Shown here piece after piece: positions 26,002 to 34,088 of a stretch of DNA of 51,243 nt. Source of the stretch: Pseudomonadota bacterium (lineage in GTDB: Bacteria; Pseudomonadota; Gammaproteobacteria; Steroidobacterales; Steroidobacteraceae); assembly GCA_023433705.1 (NCBI GenBank), contig JAEYUC010000050.1:1-51243 (forward strand). The letters run 5' to 3'. The notes under the pieces are model-generated. The model made no database searches. It had not been told where the DNA came from and saw only the letters and a program-made list of their open reading frames with translations. Every line of letters starts with the position of its first letter. Within the stretch, counting starts at the first letter, position 1. Made by a program: the position numbers and the translations under genes.

Positions 26002-28134
26002 TCAGTCTTCTTTCTTCGTCGGCTTGGTCTCGCTGCGCACCGTGCGCGAAGGCGCCGGGACGATCGGGCGCAGGCCGGTGACCATGTCGGTCATGACCTC
26101 CGTGGCCTGATCGAGCACGGTGTCCGGGAACTTCGCTTCGGCGAGTTCTTCCGCGCTCTTGAGCGGCGGCAGGTTCTGCGCCGCGCGACGCGAGTTCTCG
26201 CGCTCGAGACGATCTCGTTCGAGACGTTCGCGTTCGGCCTTGCGCTCCTCGAGGTTCAGCGACAGCGTCTTCTGCTTGCGGATCGCATCCGCGGCCGCGA
26301 GATCGGCGACCAGCCAGCGGTAGTCAGGATCGCGGCTCGCGCGCGACTTCTCTTCGACCGCGAGGGCTTCGATGTTGGGCTGACTCATCTTGCCTTCCAG
26401 ACGGAAGGGCACGCCGGGGATACGGTCCCAGGGCAGCGCGCCTTCGAGCGCGCTTTCGCCGAATTCTTCCATGTCGATCTGCGACGGCAGCACGACATCC
26501 GGCTCGACACCGCGATGCTGGGTGCTTTCGCCGGTCACGCGATAGAACTTGCCGATGGTCACGGTCAGCTGGCCGTTCACCGGGCGCGGCGACCAACGGT
26601 CGAGAGGCACGAGGTTCTGCACGGTGCCCTTGCCGAACGTGCGTTGTCCGAGCACCACGCCGCGATGGTAGTCCTGGATCGCGCCCGCGAAGATCTCGGA
26701 AGCCGACGCGCTGAAGCGGTCGACGAGCACGGCCAGCGGCCCGGAGTAGGCGACACCGGGTTCCGGGTCTTCCTGCACTTCGAGATCGCCGTTCGTGACC
26801 TTGAGCTGCACCACGGGGCCCTTGTCCACGAACAGGCCGGTGAGCGCCGTCGCCTCGGGTAGATAGCCGCCGCCGTTGCCGCGCAGGTCGAGCACGAGGC
26901 CGTCGATCTTCTCGGCCTTGAGCTCGTTGATGAGGCGGCGCACGTCGCGCGTGGTGCTGCGGAAGTTCTTGTCGCCCGCGTTCTGCGCTTCGACGTCCTG
27001 GTAGAAGGCCGGCACGTTGATGACGCCGACGCGGATCTCCTTGTCGCCGCGCTTGATGGTGCGCAACTCCTTCTGCGCGGCCTGCGCTTCGAGCGTCACC
27101 TTGTTGCGCGTGAACTCGAGTGTCTTTTCGGGGGTGCCGGGAGCGGCGCCCGCGGGCAGGACCTGCAGGCGCACCGTCGTGCCCGCACGTCCGCGGATCA
27201 ATTGCACGACGTCGTCGATACGCCAGCCGAGCACGTCCGTGATCGGACCTTCCTTGCCCTGGCCGACGCCGGTGATGCGATCCTTCACGGTGAGCGTGCC
27301 GGCAACCGCGGCGGGACCGCCCTCGATCACGTTCATGATCGTCACGTAGTCGTCGATGAGCTGCAGCGACGCGCCGATGCCGTCGTAATTGAGGCTCATC
27401 TGGATGCGGTATTCCTCGGAGCTGCGCGGCGAGAAATAACTCGAGTGCGGATCGTACGCGCGCGCATACGCGTTCATCAGCGTTTCGAACACGTCGTCCG
27501 CGCTGATCTGGTCGATGCGCTTGAGCGTGGTCTCGTAACGCTTCTTGAGCGCTTCGGCGGTCTTGGGCCAATCCTTGCCGGTCAGCATCAGCGACAACGC
27601 GTCGTTCTTGACGCGCTTGCGCCACCACTCGTCGAGCTCCGTCGAATTGGCGGCCCACGGGGCTTTCGTCCGGTCGAACTCGAACACCTCGCTGGTGTTC
27701 CAGTCGGGTTCCTTCTCGAGCTGCGCGAGCGCGAACTTGATGCGATCGCGATTGCGCTGCTGGTAGCGCGCGAAGATCGCGAAGGCGGGATCGACGTCAC
27801 CGCTGCGGATCATGTCGTCGAAGCGCAGCTTGTACTGATCGAACTCCGCGATGTCGGAGGCGAGCAGGCTCGTGTGCTGGCTGTCGATGCTTTCGAGGTA
27901 ACGGTTATAGACGACGGCCGACATGCGGTCGTCGAGCTTCTGGCCGCTGTAGTGCATGCCTTCGAGCATCGACCAGACGCGCCGGGCGACCGAGCGATGG
28001 CGTTCGCTTGCGACCACCGAACCGGCTGGCAACTGCGTGTTCGCGGGCGCCTGCGCGGAGCCCGTGAGCAACAGCAACACGGCGAGAACGGAGGGCGCGA
28101 GCCAGCGGAACGAGAAGGCAAATGAGGGGTTCAT
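26002..28134 (-). CDS. prc: Prc, tail-specific periplasmic protease
   Basis: A S41A carboxyl-terminal processing protease that degrades periplasmic and envelope proteins by their C-termini. 710 aa, of the long enteric-type Prc with N-terminal helical domain, PDZ (about 235-335) and C-terminal DUF3340-like domain. Signal peptide: WLAPSVLAVLLLLTGSAQA. The Ser-Lys dyad is in DRFSASASEIFAGAI (Ser) and GQRTFGKGTVQ (Lys). The C-terminus is basic and Thr/Lys-rich. Confidence 0.95.
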   Translation of the reverse strand: MNPSFAFSFRWLAPSVLAVLLLLTGSAQAPANTQLPAGSVVASERHRSVARRVWSMLEGMHYSGQKLDDRMSAVVYNRYLESIDSQHTSLLASDIAEFDQYKLRFDDMIRSGDVDPAFAIFARYQQRNRDRIKFALAQLEKEPDWNTSEVFEFDRTKAPWAANSTELDEWWRKRVKNDALSLMLTGKDWPKTAEALKKRYETTLKRIDQISADDVFETLMNAYARAYDPHSSYFSPRSSEEYRIQMSLNYDGIGASLQLIDDYVTIMNVIEGGPAAVAGTLTVKDRITGVGQGKEGPITDVLGWRIDDVVQLIRGRAGTTVRLQVLPAGAAPGTPEKTLEFTRNKVTLEAQAAQKELRTIKRGDKEIRVGVINVPAFYQDVEAQNAGDKNFRSTTRDVRRLINELKAEKIDGLVLDLRGNGGGYLPEATALTGLFVDKGPVVQLKVTNGDLEVQEDPEPGVAYSGPLAVLVDRFSASASEIFAGAIQDYHRGVVLGQRTFGKGTVQNLVPLDRWSPRPVNGQLTVTIGKFYRVTGESTQHRGVEPDVVLPSQIDMEEFGESALEGALPWDRIPGVPFRLEGKMSQPNIEALAVEEKSRASRDPDYRWLVADLAAADAIRKQKTLSLNLEERKAERERLERDRLERENSRRAAQNLPPLKSAEELAEAKFPDTVLDQATEVMTDMVTGLRPIVPAPSRTVRSETKPTKKED

Positions 28135-28237
28135 GCGTCAGAGTGTCTCGACGGGTGACGGTCCGTACAATTCGAACCAAAGGTAAGGCTGTCGCTCGGC
28201 CTGCTCAAGTGGAATCTCCCCAAACACAGGCAAATAC

Positions 28238-28528
28238 ATGCGCCCACTGGTCGTACTCCTTGGAATCGTGATGGGCTCGACAGTCTCCATCGCGTTGACG
28301 CTGCTGCTCATCGGGGTGGTGTACCTGCTGATGCCGGAGTACGCGGAGCGACTCGCGGAAGAAAAGGAACAGGTGCTTGCCGCCTGTCTGATTGCGGTTT
28401 TCCTCGCGGCCCTGGCGGTGGCGAGCTTTTATGCCGAATTGCGCTCGCGATCGTGGCGGTACGCGGCTCACGTGGCCCTGGCGCTGGTTCTGGCGACTGT
28501 CCTTTGGGTGTACTGGCCCAAGCAATGA
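28238..28528 (+). CDS. Small three-helix membrane protein
   Basis: A 96-aa protein with three hydrophobic segments: VVLLGIVMGSTVSIALTLLL, LAACLIAVFLAALAVASFYA and AAHVALALVLATVLWVYW. A short charged loop (PEYAERLAEEKEQ) separates the first two. Divergent from prc across 103 nt; TACAAT near 28166 could be a -10 element. The family is not recognised, and it may be a general small inner-membrane protein. Confidence 0.65.
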   Translation: MRPLVVLLGIVMGSTVSIALTLLLIGVVYLLMPEYAERLAEEKEQVLAACLIAVFLAALAVASFYAELRSRSWRYAAHVALALVLATVLWVYWPKQ

Positions 28529-28680
28529 GCGGCAGCGGCATGGTGGGATTCGAGCGGCCGCGCGGGGGCTTTGTTCCTGCCGGGCCTCCGAACCGGGTGA
28601 TGGCTTACTCCGGACGCGCAGAGGCGCGTTGAGCCGCGACGTCTGTCAGTGCCGCAACGTACCTGTGCGGACAGTGCCGA

Positions 28681-29013
28681 TCAGCGATTCCGGCTGTACT
28701 TCCAGGCGTCGCGCAACGATTTCCCATTCACGTGATTGTATGGGTCGAACCCCTGTGGCTCCTGGCTCGGAAACAGGAAATCTCCCAGCAGGGTGATCTT
28801 CACGTCCTGGGCTTGTTTCGATCCGTCGCCGGCATTGCGGTCGCGCTTCTGCTGGCGCGCACGTTCTTCGGCCTTCTGGTCGGCGAGGTAGTACTCGCTC
28901 ATTTTTTCTTCGTCCTGCCGCTGAAAATCGATCCGGACTTCAGTGTCGCCGAAATGCGTCACAAATTCGGGCTTCGGCCGATTTCGCCGCCGAAATTCCG
29001 TGAACGGGTTCAC
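28681..29013 (-). CDS. Hypothetical protein, charged, 110 aa
   Basis: Begins at GTG 29013 (NPFTEFRRRNRPKPEFVTHF). It has a central highly charged helix (EYYLADQKAEERARQQKRDR) and ends DPYNHVNGKSLRDAWKYSRN. There are no membrane segments or cysteines. I do not recognise the family. Codon composition looks like its neighbours. It follows the small membrane protein at 29036-29332 by 22 nt and may be co-transcribed with it. Confidence 0.55.
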   Translation of the reverse strand: MNPFTEFRRRNRPKPEFVTHFGDTEVRIDFQRQDEEKMSEYYLADQKAEERARQQKRDRNAGDGSKQAQDVKITLLGDFLFPSQEPQGFDPYNHVNGKSLRDAWKYSRNR

Positions 29014-29035
29014 GTTTCCTGCGGCTGCGTTTTAC

Positions 29036-29332
29036 TTATATCTTGCGCAGGACGAGGCGAAAGAACCTGAACAGGGTCAGGAATCCGAATGGGCCTAGCA
29101 GCACGATCCAGCAGCTCGGCCGTAGCTCGACGAGTCCTTTCAGGAAATCGCCGTAGAGCGCAAACAACCCGCCGTTCGCATAGGCCTTGAGCACGGCGGT
29201 GCCCACGAGATAGATCATCGCGGGCATGACGAGCAGGCCCACCAGCAGGGCCAGGCCAAAGGTCGTTGCTTCGAATTTCAGCGGCGGCATCGCGAAGTAC
29301 CCATCGCGTGCGCGCACCAGCCAGTTGAACAA
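29036..29332 (-). CDS. Small membrane protein, 98 aa
   Basis: From TTG 29332, preceded by AGGAG at 10 nt, the protein reads FNWLVRARDGYFAMPPLKFE and has two or three hydrophobic segments (TTFGLALLVGLLVMPAMIYLVG; WIVLLGPFGFLTLFRFF), with basic residues at the end. The frame stays open upstream, but that part is antisense to the next gene. No family recognised. Its promoter region, 60 nt, is shared with the divergent oxidoreductase gene. Confidence 0.6.
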   Translation of the reverse strand: MFNWLVRARDGYFAMPPLKFEATTFGLALLVGLLVMPAMIYLVGTAVLKAYANGGLFALYGDFLKGLVELRPSCWIVLLGPFGFLTLFRFFRLVLRKI

Positions 29333-29392
29333 TTCCGCCGGACTCCTGAAGTCTCCCGCCGACTGCGGGGCAAGCGCGGGGCATAATAGCGC

Positions 29393-30355
29393 ATGGGCAA
29401 AATCAGGGCGGCGGTCATCGGTGTTGGATATCTCGGACGCTTCCATGCCCAGAAATACGCCCAATTGGATACCTGCGACCTGGTTGCCGTGGTCGATGCC
29501 CGCGACGAGGTCCGCCGCCAGGTAGCCACCGAGTTGAATACGACCGCGGTGGGCGACTACCGCGAGTTGCTCGGCCAGGTCGATGCCGTCAGCGTCGTGA
29601 CCCCGACACCCGCGCATTTCGCGATCGCGGAAGCATTTCTCGCAGCGGGTGCCCACGTCCTCGTCGAAAAACCGATCACGGAAACTCCCGACCAGGCGCG
29701 CGCGCTGATCGCGCTCGCGAAAGAGAAGCGCCGGATTCTGCAGGTTGGGCACCTCGAACGCTTCAACGCGGCCGTGCTCGCGGCCGATCCGCACGTGCGC
29801 GATCCGCGGTTCATGGAATGCGTGCGCCTCGCGCCGTACAAGGAGCGCGGCACCGACGTCAACGTGGTGCTCGATCTCATGATCCACGACATCGATCTGA
29901 TCCAGTCGCTCGTACGCAGCGAAATCGTGAGCATCGATGCCATCGGCACACCGGTCTTCTCCGGCGAAATCGACATCGCCAATGCACGGATCCGGTTCGC
30001 CAACGGTTGCGTCGCCAATACGACGGCGAGTCGCGTGAGTCTCAAGACGGAACGCAAGCTCAGGATCTTCGAACAAGCCGCCTACATGTCGGTCGACTTG
30101 CAGCAGAAAATTCTGACGTTGATTCGCAAGCGGGACGGGGCTCCGCAGGCAGGACAGCTGCCCGTCAACATCGAAGAGGCGAATTTCGCGCAGGGCGACG
30201 CCCTGAAAAGCGAGATCGAATCGTTCCTCGACTGCATCCGGAACGATAAGGATCCGATCGTGTCAGGTGAGGATGGGCTGCGTGCCCTCGAAACGGCCAT
30301 CCGCATCACCGAGCAGGTGCATGCGAACCTCGGAGTTCAGCGAAACCCCGGTTGA
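29393..30355 (+). CDS. Gfo/Idh/MocA-family NAD(P)-dependent oxidoreductase
   Basis: 320 aa. The Rossmann motif is at the N-terminus (AVIGVGYLGRFHAQ), then EKPIT near residue 95 with the catalytic Lys, GHLERFNAAV near 120, and HDIDLIQSLV near 165 with the conserved Asp/His. The GHLERFN segment resembles GnnA-type UDP-GlcNAc 3-dehydrogenases, which act in 3-amino lipid A synthesis, but a partner GnnB aminotransferase is not present here, so this remains only a suggestion. A CATAAT 5 nt upstream of the ATG could be a -10 element, implying a near-leaderless message. Confidence 0.82.
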   Translation: MGKIRAAVIGVGYLGRFHAQKYAQLDTCDLVAVVDARDEVRRQVATELNTTAVGDYRELLGQVDAVSVVTPTPAHFAIAEAFLAAGAHVLVEKPITETPDQARALIALAKEKRRILQVGHLERFNAAVLAADPHVRDPRFMECVRLAPYKERGTDVNVVLDLMIHDIDLIQSLVRSEIVSIDAIGTPVFSGEIDIANARIRFANGCVANTTASRVSLKTERKLRIFEQAAYMSVDLQQKILTLIRKRDGAPQAGQLPVNIEEANFAQGDALKSEIESFLDCIRNDKDPIVSGEDGLRALETAIRITEQVHANLGVQRNPG

Positions 30356-30385
30356 AGGCGCATGCGGCGCCTCTAGATATGCCGC

Positions 30386-31099
30386 ATGAAAACCATCGTC
30401 AGACCGCTGAATGAAGTGCGCAGGACACTGGACATAGATCTCGTCGCGGATTTCACCTGCCCATGGTCATGGCTGGGCATGGCGCAGCTCACGCGCGCGC
30501 TCGGCAATCTGTCGGGCGACGTCGAAACGCGTCTGCGCTGGCACCCGTTCCGCATGGCGGCGCCCGCGGCCAACGCTGCCCCACGCACGTTTCACGACTA
30601 TCTCGCGGAACGTCTGCCCGAAGGCATCAGTGTGCCGTTCGCAGAAAAGACTCTGACAGAAGCCGGTCGCGAGCTGGGCATCGACTTCCACTTCGAGAAG
30701 CTCGGCCCGCTGCCGAGCACGTCGGAGGCTCACCGGCTCGTGCAGCTCGCGATGAACGAGGGTCGTCACGCGAACGTGGCGGCCGCGATCTTCCGCGCCT
30801 ATTTCGAACGGGGCGCGGACATCGGCGACATCGCGGTGCTGGCCGGGATCGGCGAGGAGGCGGGTCTTTCCGAGCGGACATTGCGAGCCTTTCGCGAAAC
30901 CCGTGAAGGCGAGTCGATGCTCGAGGGCAGCGAGGATCGCCTGCGTGGTTTCGGAGTGCGGACGGTGCCGAACCTGTTGTTTGGTGGTCGCGTGCTCGTG
31001 CCGGGTACCGTGAACGTCGCAACCTATGTGCATGCGCTCGACCAGGCGTTGTTCCCGGTCAGCGATGCGGAAGCGAAGTCGACTCCGACGCTGCATTGA
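30386..31099 (+). CDS. DsbA-family protein of the FrnE/HCCA-isomerase type
   Basis: A thioredoxin-fold protein of 237 aa without a signal peptide, so probably cytoplasmic. The active-site segment is DFTCPWSWLG near residue 22: only the first Cys of the CPWC motif is kept. The family's C-terminal region with the cis-Pro is at TVPNLLFGG near 195. Such proteins are called DsbA-like oxidoreductases or 2-hydroxychromene-2-carboxylate isomerases; a C-x-x-S site suggests glutathione-linked or isomerase rather than disulfide-forming chemistry. Preceded by a Gfo/Idh gene. Confidence 0.82.
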   Translation: MKTIVRPLNEVRRTLDIDLVADFTCPWSWLGMAQLTRALGNLSGDVETRLRWHPFRMAAPAANAAPRTFHDYLAERLPEGISVPFAEKTLTEAGRELGIDFHFEKLGPLPSTSEAHRLVQLAMNEGRHANVAAAIFRAYFERGADIGDIAVLAGIGEEAGLSERTLRAFRETREGESMLEGSEDRLRGFGVRTVPNLLFGGRVLVPGTVNVATYVHALDQALFPVSDAEAKSTPTLH

Positions 31100-31110
31100 T
31101 CGCAGGAGCA

Positions 31111-31137
31111 GGGCAGCCGCCGTTCTGGCGGCTGCCC
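31111..31137 (+). terminator. Perfect GC-rich hairpin after the DsbA-like gene
   Basis: GGGCAGCCGCC (31111-31121) and GGCGGCTGCCC (31127-31137) are perfect inverted repeats of 11 bp around a 5-nt loop (GTTCT). It lies 12 nt past the stop of the upstream gene. No T-run follows, so termination, if any, might need Rho or the hairpin may act to protect the mRNA 3' end. Confidence 0.55.
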
Positions 31138-31163
31138 ACGTTGCGCGTTACCTTATCGGCCGA

Positions 31164-32543
31164 ATGTCGCCGGCCCATCTCAGGAACGAACTGCGCGCCA
31201 TCGTCGGCGAGAACGGCATTCTCGAAGGCGGGGCGGTGCGCGAGCGCGCGGGTAATCTCTGGCATGGCCGCGTCGAAGCCGAACTACTCGTCCGGCCGCG
31301 CGACACTTCCCAGGTTTCGTCCATCCTGCGTTTGTGTCATGAGCGCGGCCAGCCGGTGGTCACGCATGGCGGCCTCACGGGACTCGTCAATGGAGCCGAT
31401 GCCGGCCCAGGCGAAATCGTTCTGTCGCTCGAATCGATGAACGCCATCGAGCGGGTGGACGTCGCGGGGCGCTCGCTGCGCGCCCAGGCGGGCACGAAGC
31501 TCGGGCAGGTGCAACGCGCGGCGGACGAGCAGGGACTGGTGTTTCCGCTCGATCTCGGCGCCCGCGACAGCGCGACCATCGGCGGAAACATCTCGACCAA
31601 TGCAGGCGGACTGCGCGTGTTCCGATACGGAATGATGCGCAGTCTCGTACTCGGCATCGAAGCCGTGCTGGCAGACGGAACGGTGCTCACGTCGCTCAAC
31701 CGCATGCTCAAGAACAACGCGGGCTACGACCTCAAGCAGCTGTTCATCGGCAGCGAGGGCACGCTGGGTGTCGTCACGCGCGCCGAGCTGCGCCTGGTGT
31801 CCAGGACGCGCAGCCAGGAAACCCTGCTGGCGGCGACTTCGACGTTCGAAGGATTGGTGGAGCTGCTGAACCGGCTCGACTCCGGACTCGGCGGACAGCT
31901 CGCCGCCTTCGAAGCCCTGTGGGGCAACTACTACGACTTCAACACTGCGCCTCCGGCGCAGAATCAGGCGCCACTCGGGCGCGGCGCTCCGTTCTACGCG
32001 ATCGCGGAGACACTTGGCGGCGACATGGTCGCGGACCGCGCGCGGCTGGAAGCGGTGCTCGGCGAAGCGCTCGAGGATGGCGTCATCACCGACGTGACCA
32101 TCGCGAATTCCGAGTCCGAGCGCCGCGCGATCTGGAACATCCGCGAAGACGTGTGGCAGGTGAAGAACATTGCCCCGCTGCTGACATTCGACGTGAGCCT
32201 GCCGATCGAGAACATGAAGGACTACTCGCGGGAGGTCTGCGAGGCGGTGCGCGTGCACGCGGGCGAGGAGCGCGCGTTCGTGTTCGGGCACATGGCCGAC
32301 GGCAACCTGCACATCGTGATCGCGGCCGGCGACGACGCCGCGACGCGCGCGAAAATGGAGGACATCGTCTACCGGCCGCTCGCGGCGATCGGCGGCTCCG
32401 TGTCCGCCGAACACGGTATCGGTCTGGAGAAGCGCGCCTATCTGCCGCTGTCGCGAACCGATGCTGAAATATCGACGATGCGTTTGCTCAAGCAGGCGCT
32501 GGATCCGAAGGGAATACTCAATCCGGGCAAGGTGTTCGCATGA
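31164..32543 (+). CDS. FAD-dependent D-2-hydroxyacid (probably D-2-hydroxyglutarate) dehydrogenase
   Basis: A 459-aa FAD-binding PCMH-type oxidase of the GlcD/D2HGDH group. The start is ATG 31164, as the upstream frame runs through the hairpin. FAD-binding segments include THGGLTGLVNGADA and IGGNISTNAGGLRVFRYG; metal/substrate residues lie in GHMADGNLHI and EHGIGLEKR. The IGGNISTNAGG signature is typical of D-2-hydroxyglutarate and D-lactate dehydrogenases. The ATG of the amidase gene overlaps its TGA. Confidence 0.87.
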   Translation: MSPAHLRNELRAIVGENGILEGGAVRERAGNLWHGRVEAELLVRPRDTSQVSSILRLCHERGQPVVTHGGLTGLVNGADAGPGEIVLSLESMNAIERVDVAGRSLRAQAGTKLGQVQRAADEQGLVFPLDLGARDSATIGGNISTNAGGLRVFRYGMMRSLVLGIEAVLADGTVLTSLNRMLKNNAGYDLKQLFIGSEGTLGVVTRAELRLVSRTRSQETLLAATSTFEGLVELLNRLDSGLGGQLAAFEALWGNYYDFNTAPPAQNQAPLGRGAPFYAIAETLGGDMVADRARLEAVLGEALEDGVITDVTIANSESERRAIWNIREDVWQVKNIAPLLTFDVSLPIENMKDYSREVCEAVRVHAGEERAFVFGHMADGNLHIVIAAGDDAATRAKMEDIVYRPLAAIGGSVSAEHGIGLEKRAYLPLSRTDAEISTMRLLKQALDPKGILNPGKVFA

Positions 32544-33469
32544 ATCAACCCTCGCATCTGCAACGGCCAAAGCGTGAAGTGACCGTCGCGGCTTTGCAAT
32601 TCGCCTGCGGATGGGACGTGGACGCGAACATCGCGACCGCCGAGCGACTCGTGCGCCAGGCGGCGAAGCAGGGCGCCCAGATCATCCTGATCCAGGAACT
32701 GTTCGAGACGCCGTATTTCTGTATCGAGCAGGATTCTAGGCATCTGCGACTCGCGACCTCGGTGGACGAGAATCGCGCCGTCGCGCATTTCACGAAGGTC
32801 GCGCGCGAGCTCGGCGTGGTGTTGCCGATCAGTTTCTTCGAGAAGGCCAACAATGCTTTCTTCAACTCGATCGCGATCCTCGACGCCGACGGCCGCAACC
32901 TCGGCGTGTATCGCAAGGCGCACATTCCGAACGGTCCCGGGTACCAGGAGAAGAACTACTTCAGCCCCGGAGACACGGGGTTCAAGGTCTTCGATACGCG
33001 CTTCGGCCGGATCGGCGTCGCGATCTGCTGGGACCAGTGGTTTCCCGAGTGCGCGCGGGCCATGGCGCTGCAAGGGGCGGAGCTGCTGTTCTATCCGACC
33101 GCCATTGGCAGCGAGCCGCCGCCCGCGTTGCCGGTGAATTCGCGCGATCACTGGCAGCGGACCCAGCAAGGTCACGCGGCCGCCAACCTCACACCTTTGA
33201 TCGCCTGCAATCGCATCGGTACCGAGCGGGCGTTGCAGGATCCCGAGAACCTGTACATCCGGTTCTACGGGTCGAGTTTCATCGCGGACGCCACGGGCGC
33301 GAAGGTCGCCGAGGCTGGCGAAGACGAGGAGGCCGTCATCGTGGCAAAGTTCGATCTCGCCGCGATCGGGGAGCTGCGCAACAACTGGTTCGTGTTCCGC
33401 GACCGGCGTCCGGACCTGTACGGCGCTCTAACTACCTTCGACGGAGGGACCCATGGTAAATCGGGCTGA
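32540..33469 (+). CDS. aguB: N-carbamoylputrescine amidase
   Basis: Nitrilase-superfamily enzyme that hydrolyses N-carbamoylputrescine to putrescine in the arginine decarboxylase/agmatine route. 309 aa. The Glu-Lys-Cys triad is placed in QELFETPYFC, YRKAHIPNGPGYQEK and GVAICWDQWFPE. The KAHIPNGPGYQEKNYF stretch is diagnostic of AguB. aguA is not in the window. Overlaps the preceding dehydrogenase by 4 nt and the next gene by 17 nt. Confidence 0.93.
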   Translation: MNQPSHLQRPKREVTVAALQFACGWDVDANIATAERLVRQAAKQGAQIILIQELFETPYFCIEQDSRHLRLATSVDENRAVAHFTKVARELGVVLPISFFEKANNAFFNSIAILDADGRNLGVYRKAHIPNGPGYQEKNYFSPGDTGFKVFDTRFGRIGVAICWDQWFPECARAMALQGAELLFYPTAIGSEPPPALPVNSRDHWQRTQQGHAAANLTPLIACNRIGTERALQDPENLYIRFYGSSFIADATGAKVAEAGEDEEAVIVAKFDLAAIGELRNNWFVFRDRRPDLYGALTTFDGGTHGKSG

Positions 33470-33674
33470 GGAACTGGCGGAGATCGACGCGCTCTTCGCG
33501 CGCGCGGATACGGACGACGACGGGCAGATAAATTTCGACGAGTTCAAGAGCCTCGTGCGTACGCTCGACGAGGACATCAGCGAAGAGGAATTGCGCATCG
33601 GTTTCGCCGAGACCGACGTCGGCAACAACGGACGCATCAACATCGACGAATTCCGCGCATGGTGGCTCAGCTGA
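33453..33674 (+). CDS. EF-hand calcium-binding miniprotein
   Basis: A 73-aa protein made of two EF-hands. Loop 1 (DTDDDGQINFDE, about residues 18-29) has acidic residues at positions 1, 3, 5 and 12 plus Gly6, a competent calcium site. Loop 2 (DVGNNGRINIDE, about 55-66) keeps positions 1, 5, 6 and 12 but has Gly at 3. GGAGG lies 4 nt before the ATG. It overlaps aguB out of frame by 17 nt. No signal peptide, so cytosolic. The role is unknown; a calcium sensor or buffer is likely. Confidence 0.85.
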   Translation: MVNRAEELAEIDALFARADTDDDGQINFDEFKSLVRTLDEDISEEELRIGFAETDVGNNGRINIDEFRAWWLS

Positions 33675-33680
33675 GCCACC
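33661..33680. terminator. Perfect 20-nt palindrome between the EF-hand gene and tmRNA
   Basis: GGTGGCTCAGCTGAGCCACC is a perfect 20-bp palindrome covering the last codons and TGA of the EF-hand gene and lying 13 nt beyond the tmRNA 3' end on the other strand. It could form a hairpin in both RNAs and end both transcripts, although neither side has a T-run. Confidence 0.5.
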
Positions 33681-33692
33681 ACGGCGGCGAAT

Positions 33693-34046
33693 TGGTGGAG
33701 CCGGCGAGAATTGAACTCGCGTCCGCAAGCACTAGACGTGAGGATCTACGTACGTAGCTGCTTCTTTGTTTTCTCGCCTTGCGCTACCCGAAGAGCAGGG
33801 AAAACGCCCGACCAGCTGCGGTGACTCTTAACGGTTCCGCCCGTAGCACACGGAACCGCGATCCTATGAGCGCGACCCTGGTTTCAGTGGCATAGGCACC
33901 AGCTGGTCCAGGGGTCAGCTGCGACTAGGCAGCCAGAGCGTAGTTGTCGTCGTTGGCAACTATGATTTGCATGAGGATTTACGAGGTTCATACACCCTCG
34001 GTACGCCTCTCACGGTTCGCAACCCACGTCGAAACCGGTCGGCCCC
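33693..34046 (-). ncRNA. ssrA: tmRNA
   Basis: Transfer-messenger RNA that rescues stalled ribosomes with SmpB. On the minus strand the 5' end GGGGCCG (34046-34040) pairs with CGGCTCC near the 3' end, which carries A-CCA ending at 33693. The T-arm reads GAGTTCAATTCTC. The length is 354 nt, near E. coli (363). The tag coding region is at 33957-33925. smpB is 42 nt upstream on the same strand, so it is transcribed after smpB or from its own promoter. Confidence 0.97.
33925..33957 (-). other. tmRNA tag reading frame
   Basis: The tmRNA-encoded peptide is ANDDNYALAA followed by TAG. It differs from the E. coli tag ANDENYALAA by one residue, Asp for Glu at position 4. The resume codon is GCC. The C-terminal LAA is the ClpXP-recognition end. 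Confidence 0.95.
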
Positions 34047-34088
34047 GTAAAAGCACCGCGAGCATACATGGAGCCGCGGAAGGATGCT

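Noticed and set aside
34047..34088. Separate promoter for tmRNA with -10 TATGCT.
   Set aside because: No -35 element at the right distance was seen, and the TATGCT is 14 nt from the mature 5' end.
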